From assembly GCA_965208965.1 (NCBI GenBank), contig OZ242384.1, forward strand, positions 3,658,001-3,722,000: a DNA stretch of 64,000 nt, in the 5' to 3' direction. Below, piece by piece: positions 42,575-51,289 of the stretch (positions are counted from its first letter, which is position 1; each line of letters opens with the position of its first letter). The translations under genes were made by a program, and so were the position numbers. Below the pieces are notes generated by a model. It was not told the origin of the DNA. It saw only the letters and a list, made by a program, of their open reading frames with translations, and made no database searches. The stretch comes from Bin5 sp965208965 (GTDB lineage Bacteria; Chloroflexota; Anaerolineae; Caldilineales; Caldilineaceae).

Positions 42575-43768
42575 TCATTGGTTGGTTGCGCCGGCATTCT
42601 TTCCTTTCCAGAAGATGGCGACCGCTGCCAGAGTGGCTATAGCTCCTTGCACAGACACCGCCAGGCGGGGCCCAGCGGTCTCGGCCAATGAGCCGGTGAC
42701 CAGCTCTCCAGGCAGGCCCACGCCCTGGCTGAGGGCGACTGTGCTCATTGCCCGGCATCGCATCTCATTGCTGGAGGAAGTGAGTAGAATTACGTTGCGC
42801 ATGGTATAGAAGCCCGCCTGCCCGACGCCTGCCAGAAATTGCAGCAGGATCGCCAGATTGAAGAGCGGAGAGAGCGCAAAGAGTACCCACGCAACACACT
42901 GAAGCAGAGACCCGGCGGCAAAGATTGAATAGAAGGATAGACTTCGGCGCAGGCGCTGGGTCAGAAAGAGGCCGGCGAAGAGGCCGATGCTGTAACTGCC
43001 GTTCAAGGTTCCCAGCCCAATCGCGCCGCGTTCGAAAACGTCGCGGGCAAAGACGGGCATCAGGCTCAATGCCGGAAAGACCATGACGTTTACGAGAGCG
43101 GAAACGAGCACCACAACTAGCATCGCGCGGTTGCTGCGCAGATAGTTGACGCCCTCGCCGATTGATTGCCAGACGCTGCCGTCGGTCACAGGAACTGTCT
43201 GCGGCACTTGGATTCGACCAAGCCAGATCAGCAGCGCCAGGTTGACCCCCGTTAGCGCTATCAGAGCTCCGAAGCCGGCCGCGGCGCCGTAACTGTCGAG
43301 CAGGCAGCCTGCGAGATACGCGCCAACGCCGATCAGAATACTGTGCGTCAGGCTCTCCAACATCATGGCGTCGGCGGAAAGCCTGCTGCCGAGAAGGTCG
43401 GGTACGAGGGCGGCTCGCGCGGGAGCGTCGACAGTCCAGCCGGCGCCGATGATGAATGCGGCAGCCGTGATCTGCCAGGCGTTCAGCTTGTCTCCTTCAA
43501 ATAGAAGAAGGAGGGAGACGCAGGCCGCAAAAATCACGACCTGGCTCAATGTGAGCGTGTTTCGTCTCCCAAGGCGGTCCCCGATGAATCCCGCGAACCC
43601 GCCGAAAGCAAGCTGAGCGGCGCGACGCCAGAACGTGAGCAGAGCAACGGCCAGCGCGGAGTCGGTCATGTCGAGGACGACGACCCCGGCTACAACAACC
43701 CAGATGGAGTAGGTCTGCCACCAGAGCATACTGCTGAGCAGGAGATGGCGGTAGTTCGCCTGTGCCAA
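42575..43768 (-). CDS. MFS transporter (EntS/MFS_3-like exporter)
   Basis: 397 residues from TTG 43768 (start uncertain). Twelve hydrophobic segments. The loop between helices 2 and 3 carries the MFS motif as GGFAGFIGDRLGRRNTL near 58. Charged residues in the second half of the repeat appear as LNGSYSIGLFAGLFLTQRLRRS near 255. The pattern matches the MFS_3/EntS group of drug and siderophore exporters. It begins 35 bp after the ThuA stop, and lies upstream of the 585-aa protein on the same strand. Confidence 0.85.
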   Translation of the reverse strand: MAQANYRHLLLSSMLWWQTYSIWVVVAGVVVLDMTDSALAVALLTFWRRAAQLAFGGFAGFIGDRLGRRNTLTLSQVVIFAACVSLLLLFEGDKLNAWQITAAAFIIGAGWTVDAPARAALVPDLLGSRLSADAMMLESLTHSILIGVGAYLAGCLLDSYGAAAGFGALIALTGVNLALLIWLGRIQVPQTVPVTDGSVWQSIGEGVNYLRSNRAMLVVVLVSALVNVMVFPALSLMPVFARDVFERGAIGLGTLNGSYSIGLFAGLFLTQRLRRSLSFYSIFAAGSLLQCVAWVLFALSPLFNLAILLQFLAGVGQAGFYTMRNVILLTSSSNEMRCRAMSTVALSQGVGLPGELVTGSLAETAGPRLAVSVQGAIATLAAVAIFWKGKNAGATNQ

Positions 43769-43803
43769 CGGGGCCAGCAGGCCGCCGCCCTGCTCTGTGC
43801 GCG

Positions 43804-44460
43804 TCAGTCGGCAGCTCCGTTTGCCGCCCAGAGCGTGCCTTGGCGCATCATCTGTTGTACGGCAGAGCGCTGAAAGGTGTCGGATGTGTGGCCCAGGGTC
43901 GTATAGAAGACGCGTCCGCCGCCATACGGCTTGACCCAGGCCATGGGATGGGCCTTATCGGCCCACTGGGCGCTGGCCAGTACGTGAATGGCGGGGTCCC
44001 AGGCTGACATGTAGATTTCGTCCTCTACTTCGAAGTCGGCGATGCCTTGCATGACCGGGTGGGAGGCGTCGTCTACATTCACTGTGAAGGTCAATCCTGG
44101 CGGATGCCAGTTGGCGTGTCCGCCGAGCATTGTTGCGGCTTTTCCGCCAATCCACCAGCCGGTCCCATGAATGCCGACAAAACCCTTGCCGCCGGCAATG
44201 AAGTTGAAGAGGCCTTCCTCTTGTTCAGCAGTCAACTCGGAATGGTAGGTGGCCGTCCCGTCAACATGGCGTTCGGAGCGAGTGAACCCGGAGCCAAGTA
44301 CGCAAACGTCGTGCTCCGCCAGATTAGGCGAGGTGAAGATGCTCTTGTCATCGGTAAGAGTGACATTGATCCCCGGGTCGTCCCCGAGGAAGCCGCCGAT
44401 TACAGCGGCGCTTTCTGCGAAGCCGTGATTGGCGCCGGAGATTACGAGGACGTCGGTCAT
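43804..44460 (-). CDS. ThuA-like (trehalose utilisation) family protein
   Basis: 218 residues. It fits the ThuA/class-I-amidotransferase-like fold: VLVISGANHGFAESAAVIGGFL at the start, HDVCVLGSGFTRSER near 50, GLFNFIAGGKGFVGIHGTGWW near 85, YGGGRVFYTTLGHTSDTF near 180. The usual GATase nucleophile Cys is replaced (GIHGTG), as is normal for ThuA. Its family is linked to keto-disaccharide metabolism in rhizobia. First gene of a minus-strand set with the MFS exporter and the 585-aa protein. Confidence 0.87.
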   Translation of the reverse strand: MTDVLVISGANHGFAESAAVIGGFLGDDPGINVTLTDDKSIFTSPNLAEHDVCVLGSGFTRSERHVDGTATYHSELTAEQEEGLFNFIAGGKGFVGIHGTGWWIGGKAATMLGGHANWHPPGLTFTVNVDDASHPVMQGIADFEVEDEIYMSAWDPAIHVLASAQWADKAHPMAWVKPYGGGRVFYTTLGHTSDTFQRSAVQQMMRQGTLWAANGAAD

Positions 44461-45059
44461 GGTTCAGCCTTTCTGATTTCGTGCCGGGCGGCGGACTGGG
44501 GACGCCGGACCGGATGGTTATGGTTGAGGACCATGGAATCATAGCATAGGCAAGAGAGAGATTCAACGGCAGTGGACAGCAGCTGAGCAGTTCAGCTTTG
44601 GCGTTCTCCAGACAAGCCGCCTGTGAATCCCGGTACAACGTCCCCGATGTAGCCTGAAACTCACCCCCCTCCCCCTCAAACTGCTGTAGAGGCAGGCCAT
44701 GTCCCTGTTCCAGCCCCGCCGTCTCTGACCACTTCTGTTCCGCCCTGTGCCTGCCTTCGCGCCGCCAACCCCGCTGCCTCTGACCACTAACCACTGCCCT
44801 TCCGCCTTGTACCTGCCCACTGCCGGCCATGCCTACCTCACCGCGTTCCCCCTCAATCTACGGTAGGGGCAGGCCTTGTGCCTGCCCGCCCTTCCCCAGC
44901 CCAGCCCTCTCTGACCACTGCCGTAAGCGAAATTTTGCTTGCCGAAGCAAAGCCTAGGGGACAGGACCGATGAAGCCTCCAACAGCTTGCTTTTCTGACC
45001 GAGTGACGGCAATATGCTGAGAGAAACCGACATCAGCCAGGACTGCGAGAGGAGAACCT
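44461..45059. repeat. Noncoding region with imperfect repeats and GGGCAGGC hairpin
   Basis: 599 bp with no credible gene. Unit A (44671-44733) and unit B (44847-44920) share the order CCCCTCAA, GTAG-GGCAGGCC-TGT-CCTG, CCAGCCC, TCTCTGACCACT. Between them TCTGACCACT followed by TTCCGCC, TGT and CCTGCC occurs twice (44723-44754 and 44779-44819). Unit B forms a GGGCAGGC/GCCTGCCC hairpin at 44867-44887. The DapA-family promoter should lie at the right end; GAGGAGAACCT precedes its ATG. Confidence 0.65.
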
Positions 45060-45959
45060 ATGACGACCAGCACTATGAAGGGTGTGTATCCGATCCTGGT
45101 CACACCTTTCGACCAGGACTCACAGATCGACGAAGAGAGTCTTCGCCGGTTAATCGATTTCAATCTGGATGCCGGTGTTCACGGGTTGGGGGTTGCGCTG
45201 GGAAGTGAGGTCTACAAGCTGACTGAGGCGGAACGAGCCTGGATGACTCGCGTCGTCGTTGACCAGGTGGCAGGGCGTGTTCCTGTGGTCATAAACACGG
45301 GGGCGAACGGCACGGACCTCGCGGTGCACTACAGCCGCATGGCGCATGAGAACGGAGCGGACGCGTTGATGGTACTGCCGCCATCCTTTTTCCCCGCCGG
45401 CGCGGAAGAGGTGCTGGCCTACTATCGCGCAATTTCAGAAGCGGTGCCTCTGCCGATATTCATCCAGGATGTAGCGGCTTCGCCGACCTCGGCGGGACTG
45501 GCGCGGCGGCTGGCGGAAGAGTGCGAGTGGGTCCGGTATATCAAAGTGGAGAGCTTTCCCGTTGTGGAGAAGGTGGCGGCGATGTCGGCCGAGGCGGGAG
45601 ACGTCTTGACCGTCTTTGGAGGCGCAGGTGGGAGCTATTTCATCGAGGAGATGCGCCGCGGCTCGGTTGGGACGATGCCTTTCTGTACGCAACCTGAGGC
45701 CTTTGTAGAAATCTGGAATCGCGTCCGGGCCGGAGATGAATCTGGCGCGTGGCAGATATTCAACAGGTACCTGGTGCCGATTGCCAGGCTTTCGGCACAG
45801 GGCGCGGGCCTGTTCCACGGCGTTCACAAGGAAATTCTCGTTCACCGCGGCGTCATCAGGACGTCGGCAGTGCGGGCGCCGGCCGCGTCGATGGACCCGT
45901 TGACGAGGGAGGAATTGAGATTGCTGTTGGAGGAGCTTTATCCGGACGGCGACGAATGA
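45060..45959 (+). CDS. Dihydrodipicolinate synthase (DapA)-family aldolase/lyase
   Basis: 299 residues from ATG 45060, preceded by GAGGAG. TIM-barrel family marks: GVYPILVTPFDQDSQIDEESL near 5, GVHGLGVALGSEVYKLT near 38, NTGANGTDLAVHYSRMA near 80, and the Schiff-base Lys in WVRYIKVES near 162. The usual YNxP motif reads FIQDVAAS near 135, so the canonical Tyr of DapA/NanA is absent, and this is probably a catabolic keto-acid aldolase or dehydratase, not lysine biosynthesis. Followed by an enolase-superfamily dehydratase, so a sugar-acid route (dehydratase then aldolase) is plausible. Confidence 0.88.
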   Translation: MTTSTMKGVYPILVTPFDQDSQIDEESLRRLIDFNLDAGVHGLGVALGSEVYKLTEAERAWMTRVVVDQVAGRVPVVINTGANGTDLAVHYSRMAHENGADALMVLPPSFFPAGAEEVLAYYRAISEAVPLPIFIQDVAASPTSAGLARRLAEECEWVRYIKVESFPVVEKVAAMSAEAGDVLTVFGGAGGSYFIEEMRRGSVGTMPFCTQPEAFVEIWNRVRAGDESGAWQIFNRYLVPIARLSAQGAGLFHGVHKEILVHRGVIRTSAVRAPAASMDPLTREELRLLLEELYPDGDE

Positions 45960-46041
45960 GTGGAAACAAGCGGATCGCGAGGGCCGCACCCCCGTTCCAA
46001 TGAATGATTTGAACATACAAGAGAGAAAGGGTGAAGGTACG

Positions 46042-47193
46042 ATGAAGATTGTAGACGTTCAGGTTATACCGTTTCGAGTGGTGAGAGAACAGTTTCATCA
46101 GGGCAGGTATCACTTTCCACGTGAGGTTACGCAAACGTTGACGAAGGTGATCACCGATGAGGGCGCGGAAGGCCTCTATTTTGGCGGGCACGGGCACGGC
46201 GATGCAGACGGGCTTACGCCGGAAGACCGGGCGCAGATGGAGGGACGGCTCAAAGACATGGTTGTAGGAGAGGATCCCTATGACCGGGAGCGGTTCTGGC
46301 ACTGGATGTGGGTGGCAAATGTGCCGGAGCATCTACTTAGCGCACTGGACTGTACGCTGTGGGACCTGCAGGCGCGGACAATGGGCGTGCCGCTCTATAA
46401 GTTGCTGGGCGGGTGCCGGGATAAGGTGAGGGCGTACGCAAGCACGTTTCCGAATGTCGGGACTGTAGAGGAGTACGCGGAGCATGCCGTGGCGTGTAAG
46501 GAGGAGGGGTATACGCATTACAAGATTCACCCCTACTATTTCTGGAATCCTGTGACTCGGGAGGCCGTTCCGGGCCGGCCTTCGCATATCGAGAAGGACA
46601 TTGAAGTGTGCCGGGCAGTGCGGGAGGCCGTTGGGGACGATATGGTGCTCAGCTATGACCCTTGGGGCACTTATCGGACCTACGAGGAGGCCTACAAGGT
46701 TGGTCGCGTACTGGAGGAGTTGAGCTACTACTGGTACGAGCACCCAATGAACGAGTATCGGGTCCAGCCCTATATCAAGCTGTGCCGGGAACTGGATATT
46801 CCGATCCTGTCGCCGGAAATTGCAGCGGGGAGTCTCTATACGCGTGCCGACTGGATTCTGCGCGGCGCCTCGGACATGACGAGGATCGATGTCCTGCGGG
46901 GTGGAATCACCGGTGTGCGCAAGATGGTTGCCGTGGCGGAGGCGTTTGGCGTGAAGTGCGAGATTCACATGAGTGGATTCGCGAACCTGCAGATCCTGGG
47001 CTCGACAAGCGAGGATACGTGCGAGTACTACGAACGCGGGTTGCTGGCGCCTGGCATCGACTGCAATACAGCGCCGCCCTATCTGGAAGATATCGGCGAC
47101 AGGATGGATAGCGAAGGGTATGTCCATCTGCCCCAGGAACCGGGGCTGGGCTATAAGATTAACTGGGACTACATCGAGGATAACCTGGTGTAA
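46042..47193 (+). CDS. Enolase-superfamily (mandelate racemase-type) dehydratase, KxH variant
   Basis: 383 residues from ATG 46042, chosen because GAAGGT lies just upstream (the frame is open to 46000). A capping domain is followed by a barrel in which the KxK position reads HYKIHPYY near 161. The metal ligands are Asp in LSYDPWGTY near 201, Glu in YEHPMNEY near 227 and Glu in LSPEIAAG near 254. His is in CEIHMSGFANLQ near 307. The second Lys of KxK is His, as in some sugar-acid dehydratase subgroups. Likely co-transcribed with the DapA-family gene 82 bp upstream. Ends before a clear stem-loop. Confidence 0.87.
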   Translation: MKIVDVQVIPFRVVREQFHQGRYHFPREVTQTLTKVITDEGAEGLYFGGHGHGDADGLTPEDRAQMEGRLKDMVVGEDPYDRERFWHWMWVANVPEHLLSALDCTLWDLQARTMGVPLYKLLGGCRDKVRAYASTFPNVGTVEEYAEHAVACKEEGYTHYKIHPYYFWNPVTREAVPGRPSHIEKDIEVCRAVREAVGDDMVLSYDPWGTYRTYEEAYKVGRVLEELSYYWYEHPMNEYRVQPYIKLCRELDIPILSPEIAAGSLYTRADWILRGASDMTRIDVLRGGITGVRKMVAVAEAFGVKCEIHMSGFANLQILGSTSEDTCEYYERGLLAPGIDCNTAPPYLEDIGDRMDSEGYVHLPQEPGLGYKINWDYIEDNLV

Positions 47194-47246
47194 ACGGCGA
47201 GGGCCATGGGGCGAGGAAGCGAACGGCGCCGGAATTGTGGGCGGCA

Positions 47247-47272
47247 AGCGGCGGGGACTGTTCCCCGCCGCT
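47247..47272 (+). terminator. Stem-loop terminator between convergent genes
   Basis: AGCGGCGGGG (47247-47256) pairs perfectly with CCCCGCCGCT (47263-47272) over an ACTGTT loop, followed by AGTTATTT. It lies between the stops of the convergent enolase-family and MDR genes. A plus-strand terminator is likely. On the minus strand no T-run follows. Confidence 0.65.
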
Positions 47273-47290
47273 AGTTATTTGGCGGTAGAG

Positions 47291-48316
47291 TCAGAAAGAT
47301 ACCCCCAGCTTGACATTCTCCTCAGGCGCTGTTGCGATCTTGGGATAGGCTTCGAGCAGGTCGGCGAAGGGGACCACAGGCTGGACAACGGGTTCCGATT
47401 TCAAGCTGCCATCGCAAAGGAGACGCCAGACCACTGAAAATAGGCGGTTCTCGTCCCAGTTGGGGTACTCGGGATTGGGTTCGCTGCAGGCGCGGGAGAA
47501 AACGATCGTTGGGCGGTTGAAGTGGGCTTCGGCGCCAAGGTCCAGGCCGGCGGGGTAGCTGCCGGGCCAGGCGCCGGCTACTACGGTGCCGAGATAGGTG
47601 ACGCCGCGCAGGGCGGCCTGCAATGCGCTGAAATGGCCGCTGTAGTCTACGCAGACGTCTGCCCCGCGCTTGTCCGTGGTGAGCTTGATTTCGAGGCCCG
47701 CGTCGCAGGTCGTCGGGTCCATGACAATGTCCGCGCCGCACTCGAGAGCGACGTCGCGGCGCAGTGGGATGGGATCGACTGCGATGACGGGATAGGCGCC
47801 GGCAAGTTTGGCGAGCTGAACGACGAAGAGGCCTATGGCGCCCATGCCAAAGACGGCCACGGCATCGCCTAGGCGAATGTGGCCGTCGCGCACGGCACCG
47901 AGGGCGAAGTCGGCGGGGTCCAGGCAGACTGCCGCCTGCCAGGGAACCCCGGCGGGCAGTTTACGGGCCCGGTCGGCGGGCCAGACATGTTCCTGACGAA
48001 AGGAGCCGTGCGCGAAGACGGTCTCGCCGAGACCTAAGTCCCCGACGTCAGATCCAACTTCAATGATCTCACCCACACACATGTTGCCCAGACCGTTCGG
48101 GTACTTCACCATCTGACTTTCTTGAGTGAAGATGTGCAGTTCGCCGTCATAGTTGCCTCGATGGCCGGCGTAGCCCTGGAACATGGCCATTTCGGAGCCG
48201 TGCTTTGCGGCGCCGAAGCGGCTGCGGACACGCACCTGGTCGGGTGCGAGCGGCGGGCTTTCGTATTCGTGGAAGGCGACTTCCTCGCGGGCGGGGGCGA
48301 TGAGTTCTGTGGGCAT
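47291..48316 (-). CDS. MDR-superfamily dehydrogenase without catalytic Cys
   Basis: 341 residues. The zinc/Cys segment reads RFGAAKHGSEMAMF near 36, with GNMCVGEIIEVGSD near 78 instead of GHE. The Rossmann motif is VFGMGAIGLFVVQLAKL near 156 and IAVDPIPLRRD follows. A DYSGHFSALQAALRG segment fits the family. It converges on the enolase-family gene across a terminator, and the two may belong to one pathway but are transcribed separately. Substrate unknown. Confidence 0.82.
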   Translation of the reverse strand: MPTELIAPAREEVAFHEYESPPLAPDQVRVRSRFGAAKHGSEMAMFQGYAGHRGNYDGELHIFTQESQMVKYPNGLGNMCVGEIIEVGSDVGDLGLGETVFAHGSFRQEHVWPADRARKLPAGVPWQAAVCLDPADFALGAVRDGHIRLGDAVAVFGMGAIGLFVVQLAKLAGAYPVIAVDPIPLRRDVALECGADIVMDPTTCDAGLEIKLTTDKRGADVCVDYSGHFSALQAALRGVTYLGTVVAGAWPGSYPAGLDLGAEAHFNRPTIVFSRACSEPNPEYPNWDENRLFSVVWRLLCDGSLKSEPVVQPVVPFADLLEAYPKIATAPEENVKLGVSF

Positions 48317-48476
48317 TGGAGACCTCTTGGATGGATTTCTCTGAACTCGTAAGTTTTCGAGATCATGAATCTGGCACCAGAATCTTCTTATTCTGGACTC
48401 ACCTCTTCGTCTCTAAGTCGTATGGGTCGAGCATGTTGGCTTTTGAAATCGCCTATAGGGAATGGCAGAACTGACT

Positions 48477-48856
48477 TTAACGGAAATCGAGTTCCTCCAC
48501 CAAATCCTGAAAGCTTCGCACCATCCTCCGAATGTCTCTGGGATTCCTTTTGTTAAGGCGATACAACTCTGACTCAAGTGCTAAGGACTGCTCTCGTGAA
48601 GAAACCGTTATAAACCACACGAGTCTCGGGCTTTTGCCAGAGGTCGTTTTGACTAACCCGTCTCGATGTTCCATCAGCCGCTCGCGTAGTTCTCTTGTCT
48701 GACCGACATAAAACAGTCCGCCTTCCAATTTGAGGATATAGGTGAAAAACTCAGTTGCCACTGCATCTCGGTTTGCCTTCTGCTGCGTTTCTGGCTCTGC
48801 GGGAGGGTCACTAGGCTCGATCTCCCGAGTTCGTGAGTTTTGTGACGAATTCCTAA
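48477..48856 (-). pseudogene. GIY-YIG nuclease domain, 3' half of an IS-split LRR-GIY-YIG gene
   Basis: Residues of the domain: FFTYILKLEGGLFYVGQT (GIY as YIL, YIG as YVG), catalytic-type Arg in RELRERLMEHRDG, and Glu in SLALESELYRLNKRNP. It ends LVEELDFR at 48477. An ATG at 48872 lies inside the IS end, so a small protein could still be made from it. The linker before the domain (RNSSQNSRTREIEPSDPP onward) is open right up to the IS target site and is exactly in frame with the LRR gene on the other side of the IS. I therefore read it as the severed C-terminus of that gene. Confidence 0.72.
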
Positions 48857-50348
48857 TACTACAACCGCACATTGACCGAAGCGTGTTCCATCGGCGAAAA
48901 TGAGAGCAAGCAAGCCGAACTGGAGGCGCTATGGAACTGAGCGAACTGGACGAATGGGCGGACGACTTCGAAGCGTTTCACAGTCAGTTTTCCTCGCTGT
49001 TTGGACGTAGAGAGGTACAGGAGCAGGCGGTGAAGTATCTGCAAGGGTTGGTGTCGCCGGTGGAGCGGAAGAATGGCTGGCAGTTGGCGGAAGCGGTGGG
49101 CGACAAGAGGCCGGATGCGACGCAACGATTGCTGTACAAGACGAAGTGGGATGCAGAAGCGGTGCGAGATGCGTTGCAGCGATTTGTGATAGAGGGGTTC
49201 GGCGACGGGGAAGGCATCGGTGTGGTCGACGAGACGGGATTTCTCAAGAAGGGGGTAAAATCGGCGGGCGTACAGCGTCAGTATAGTGGAACGGCTGGCA
49301 AGGTGGAGAACTGTCAGTTGGGTGTGTTCCTGACCTATGCGACGGTGCGGGGCCATACCTTTCTGGACCGACGGCTCTATCTGCCTGAGGCATGGTGTGC
49401 GGACAGAGAGCGCTGTAAGGAAGCGAAAGTGCCTGCCGACGTCGGTTTTGCCACCAAGGGTGAACTGGCGGTTGCGATGTTGCGCCATGCGTGGCGGCTG
49501 GAGGTGCCGATGCGCTGGGTGACGGCAGATGAGGTCTACGGAGAGACGCGTGCGCTGCGCAATGCCGTGGCCGAAAGTGGTCGTTGGTATGTGTTTGCGG
49601 TGGGGGTGCATAACAGCGTATGGCTGGCGCGCCCCGAGGTAGGCGTCCCTGCTTGGAAGGGACGCGGTCGCAAACCGGTTCAAAGCGCGCGTTCTCGATG
49701 AAAGCGCACGACTGGTGCGGATCCCGGCGCTGGTCGCATCCTGGCCTGACAGCCGTTGGCAACCTCTGCAGGTCGCGGCAGGGGAAAAGGGAGTTCGCAT
49801 CTACGACTGGGCCTGCCAGCGGATCGTGGAAAATCAAGACCAGATGCCGGGAAGGGACAGCTGGCTCCTGGTGCGACGTTCGCTGACCAAGCCGCACGAA
49901 CACGCCTACTTTCTCTCCAATGCGCCGCCTGACACTGCGCTGCTGACCCTGGCCCAGGTCGCCTCGACTCGCTATACCATTGAACAGTGTTTCGAAGAGG
50001 CCAAAGGCGAAACCGGCCTCGACCACTATGAGGTTCGCTATTGGCCCAGTTGGTATCGACACATTACACTCTCGATGATGGCACATGTATGGCTCGCCTG
50101 GCTCCGTCTCAGACGCAACCAGAAAAAGGGGGGCCTGAATCCTTTCTGGCCGAATTGACCGTGCCTGAAATCCGGCGTCTGCTCGAAATCGCCTTGCCCT
50201 TGCCACCGCGCTCGCCCCCCTTACGTCTTGCCTGGTCCCACTGGCGCCGCGCCAGACGCCTGCAAGCGCGTCAATGTCACTACAGACGCCACTCGTTACT
50301 CCCGGTCTTTCCTTCCCCTTTGCATTCACCTAAAATGCGGTTGTAGTA
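48857..50348 (+). mobile_element. IS701-family insertion sequence, 1492 bp, CTAA target duplication
   Basis: Terminal inverted repeats are perfect over 13 bp: TACTACAACCGCA at 48857-48869 and its reverse complement at 50336-50348. CTAA flanks both sides (48853-48856, 50349-50352), matching the YTAR 4-bp target preference of IS701. It carries one transposase gene broken into three readable pieces. It is inserted in the minus-strand LRR-GIY-YIG gene. Confidence 0.88.
48931..50346 (+). pseudogene. IS701-family DDE transposase, frame broken twice
   Basis: Piece 1 (48931-49701) holds Asp in GVVDETGFLKKG and Asp in VTADEVYGETRALR. Its frame ends soon after GRGRKP. Piece 2, in the +1 frame (readable from ~49667 to 50158), continues RFKARVLDESARLVRIPAL and holds Glu in TIEQCFEEAKGETGLDHYE. 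Near the A5G6 run (50123-50133) the reading returns to the first frame for EIRRLLEIALPLPPRSPPL, ending at 50346. The first break is a one-base indel between ~49667 and 49690. The second could be an indel or -1 slippage. The copy cannot make full transposase by normal reading. Confidence 0.78.
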
Positions 50349-50352
50349 CTAA

Positions 50353-51115
50353 CTTTGCCCCTATAGTTCTTCATGGACAATGTTTTCAACTCAGGGAGCT
50401 TTCTTATCTCATTTGGTATGTCACCACAGAACCGGTTGATGCCTAGTGACAGCCTACGCAGACTGGTAAGTTTGCCTAACGAGCTTGGAAGGACTCCTGT
50501 CAGCAGGTTGTTCCTGAGCGCCAATTCCTCCAAATTCCTTAGGTCTCCAAGTTCGTCTGGGATACATCCTTGGAGCTGGTTCCTGCCAACTGACAACAGT
50601 CGAAGATTGGAAAGTTTTCCCAGTGAGGGAGGGATGGTACCTGTCAATTTGTTGCCAATCAGGGACAGCTTTTCCAGTCTCGACAAGCTTCCCAGTTTTG
50701 CAGGAATACCACCCTTGAGCTGATTCTTTCCGAGAAAGAGCCTCCGTAGATTAAGAAGGTCGCCGATGGAATCAGGTATACGGCCCTCCAAAAGGTTACT
50801 ATCGAGAGAAAGGTCTTACAGCATGACAAGATTACCGAGTTCCGGAGGTATTACTCCTGTAAGTCTGTTCTTGCTTAGAATCAGCCTCTGCAAGTGAGTG
50901 AGTCTTGCAAGATCAGCCGGTATAGTGCCCGTAAGCTGCTTCTCTTCAAGATTCAGTTCTGTCACACGAGTTCGGGAGACAGTGACTCCATCCCACCTGT
51001 CAACTGGTATTTCTGTGCTCCAATTCAGGGAGCGATTTCTATCCATGACATCCTTGGTTTCCAGGAGCGTCTCTCGGTCTTCGTTAAGATCCTCATTCTC
51101 TTTCAAAGCCGCCAT
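50353..51115 (-). pseudogene. Leucine-rich repeat domain, 5' part of an IS-split LRR-GIY-YIG gene
   Basis: Starts ATG 51115 after GGGAGGAATTG. An LRR cap like plant LRRNT (RNRSLNWSTEIPVDRWDGV) precedes eight 24-residue repeats of the form LxxLxLxxNxLxGxIPxxLGxL, plus one partial repeat. Repeat 3 contains an in-frame TAA at 50816-50818 (LVML-stop-DLSLDSN), best explained as a CAA to TAA change. The frame is then cut by the IS701 element at 50352. Reading across the excised IS continues into the GIY-YIG part. The gene would have made about 380 residues. The repeat ligand is unknown. Confidence 0.75.
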
Positions 51116-51289
51116 GCCTGCAATTCCTCCCTGCCAAACATCTGAGCTTAATTGCCTGGTGAATTATACTCCAGTACTGTGCCAAGAATTCTACCCATTT
51201 CAGCCCTCTTGGGCAATTGTGTTGCCCTGTCCCATGTGCTATTCTAACCCCGTTTCAGAATATTCGAATTCCCACGAATCTCCTATGCC

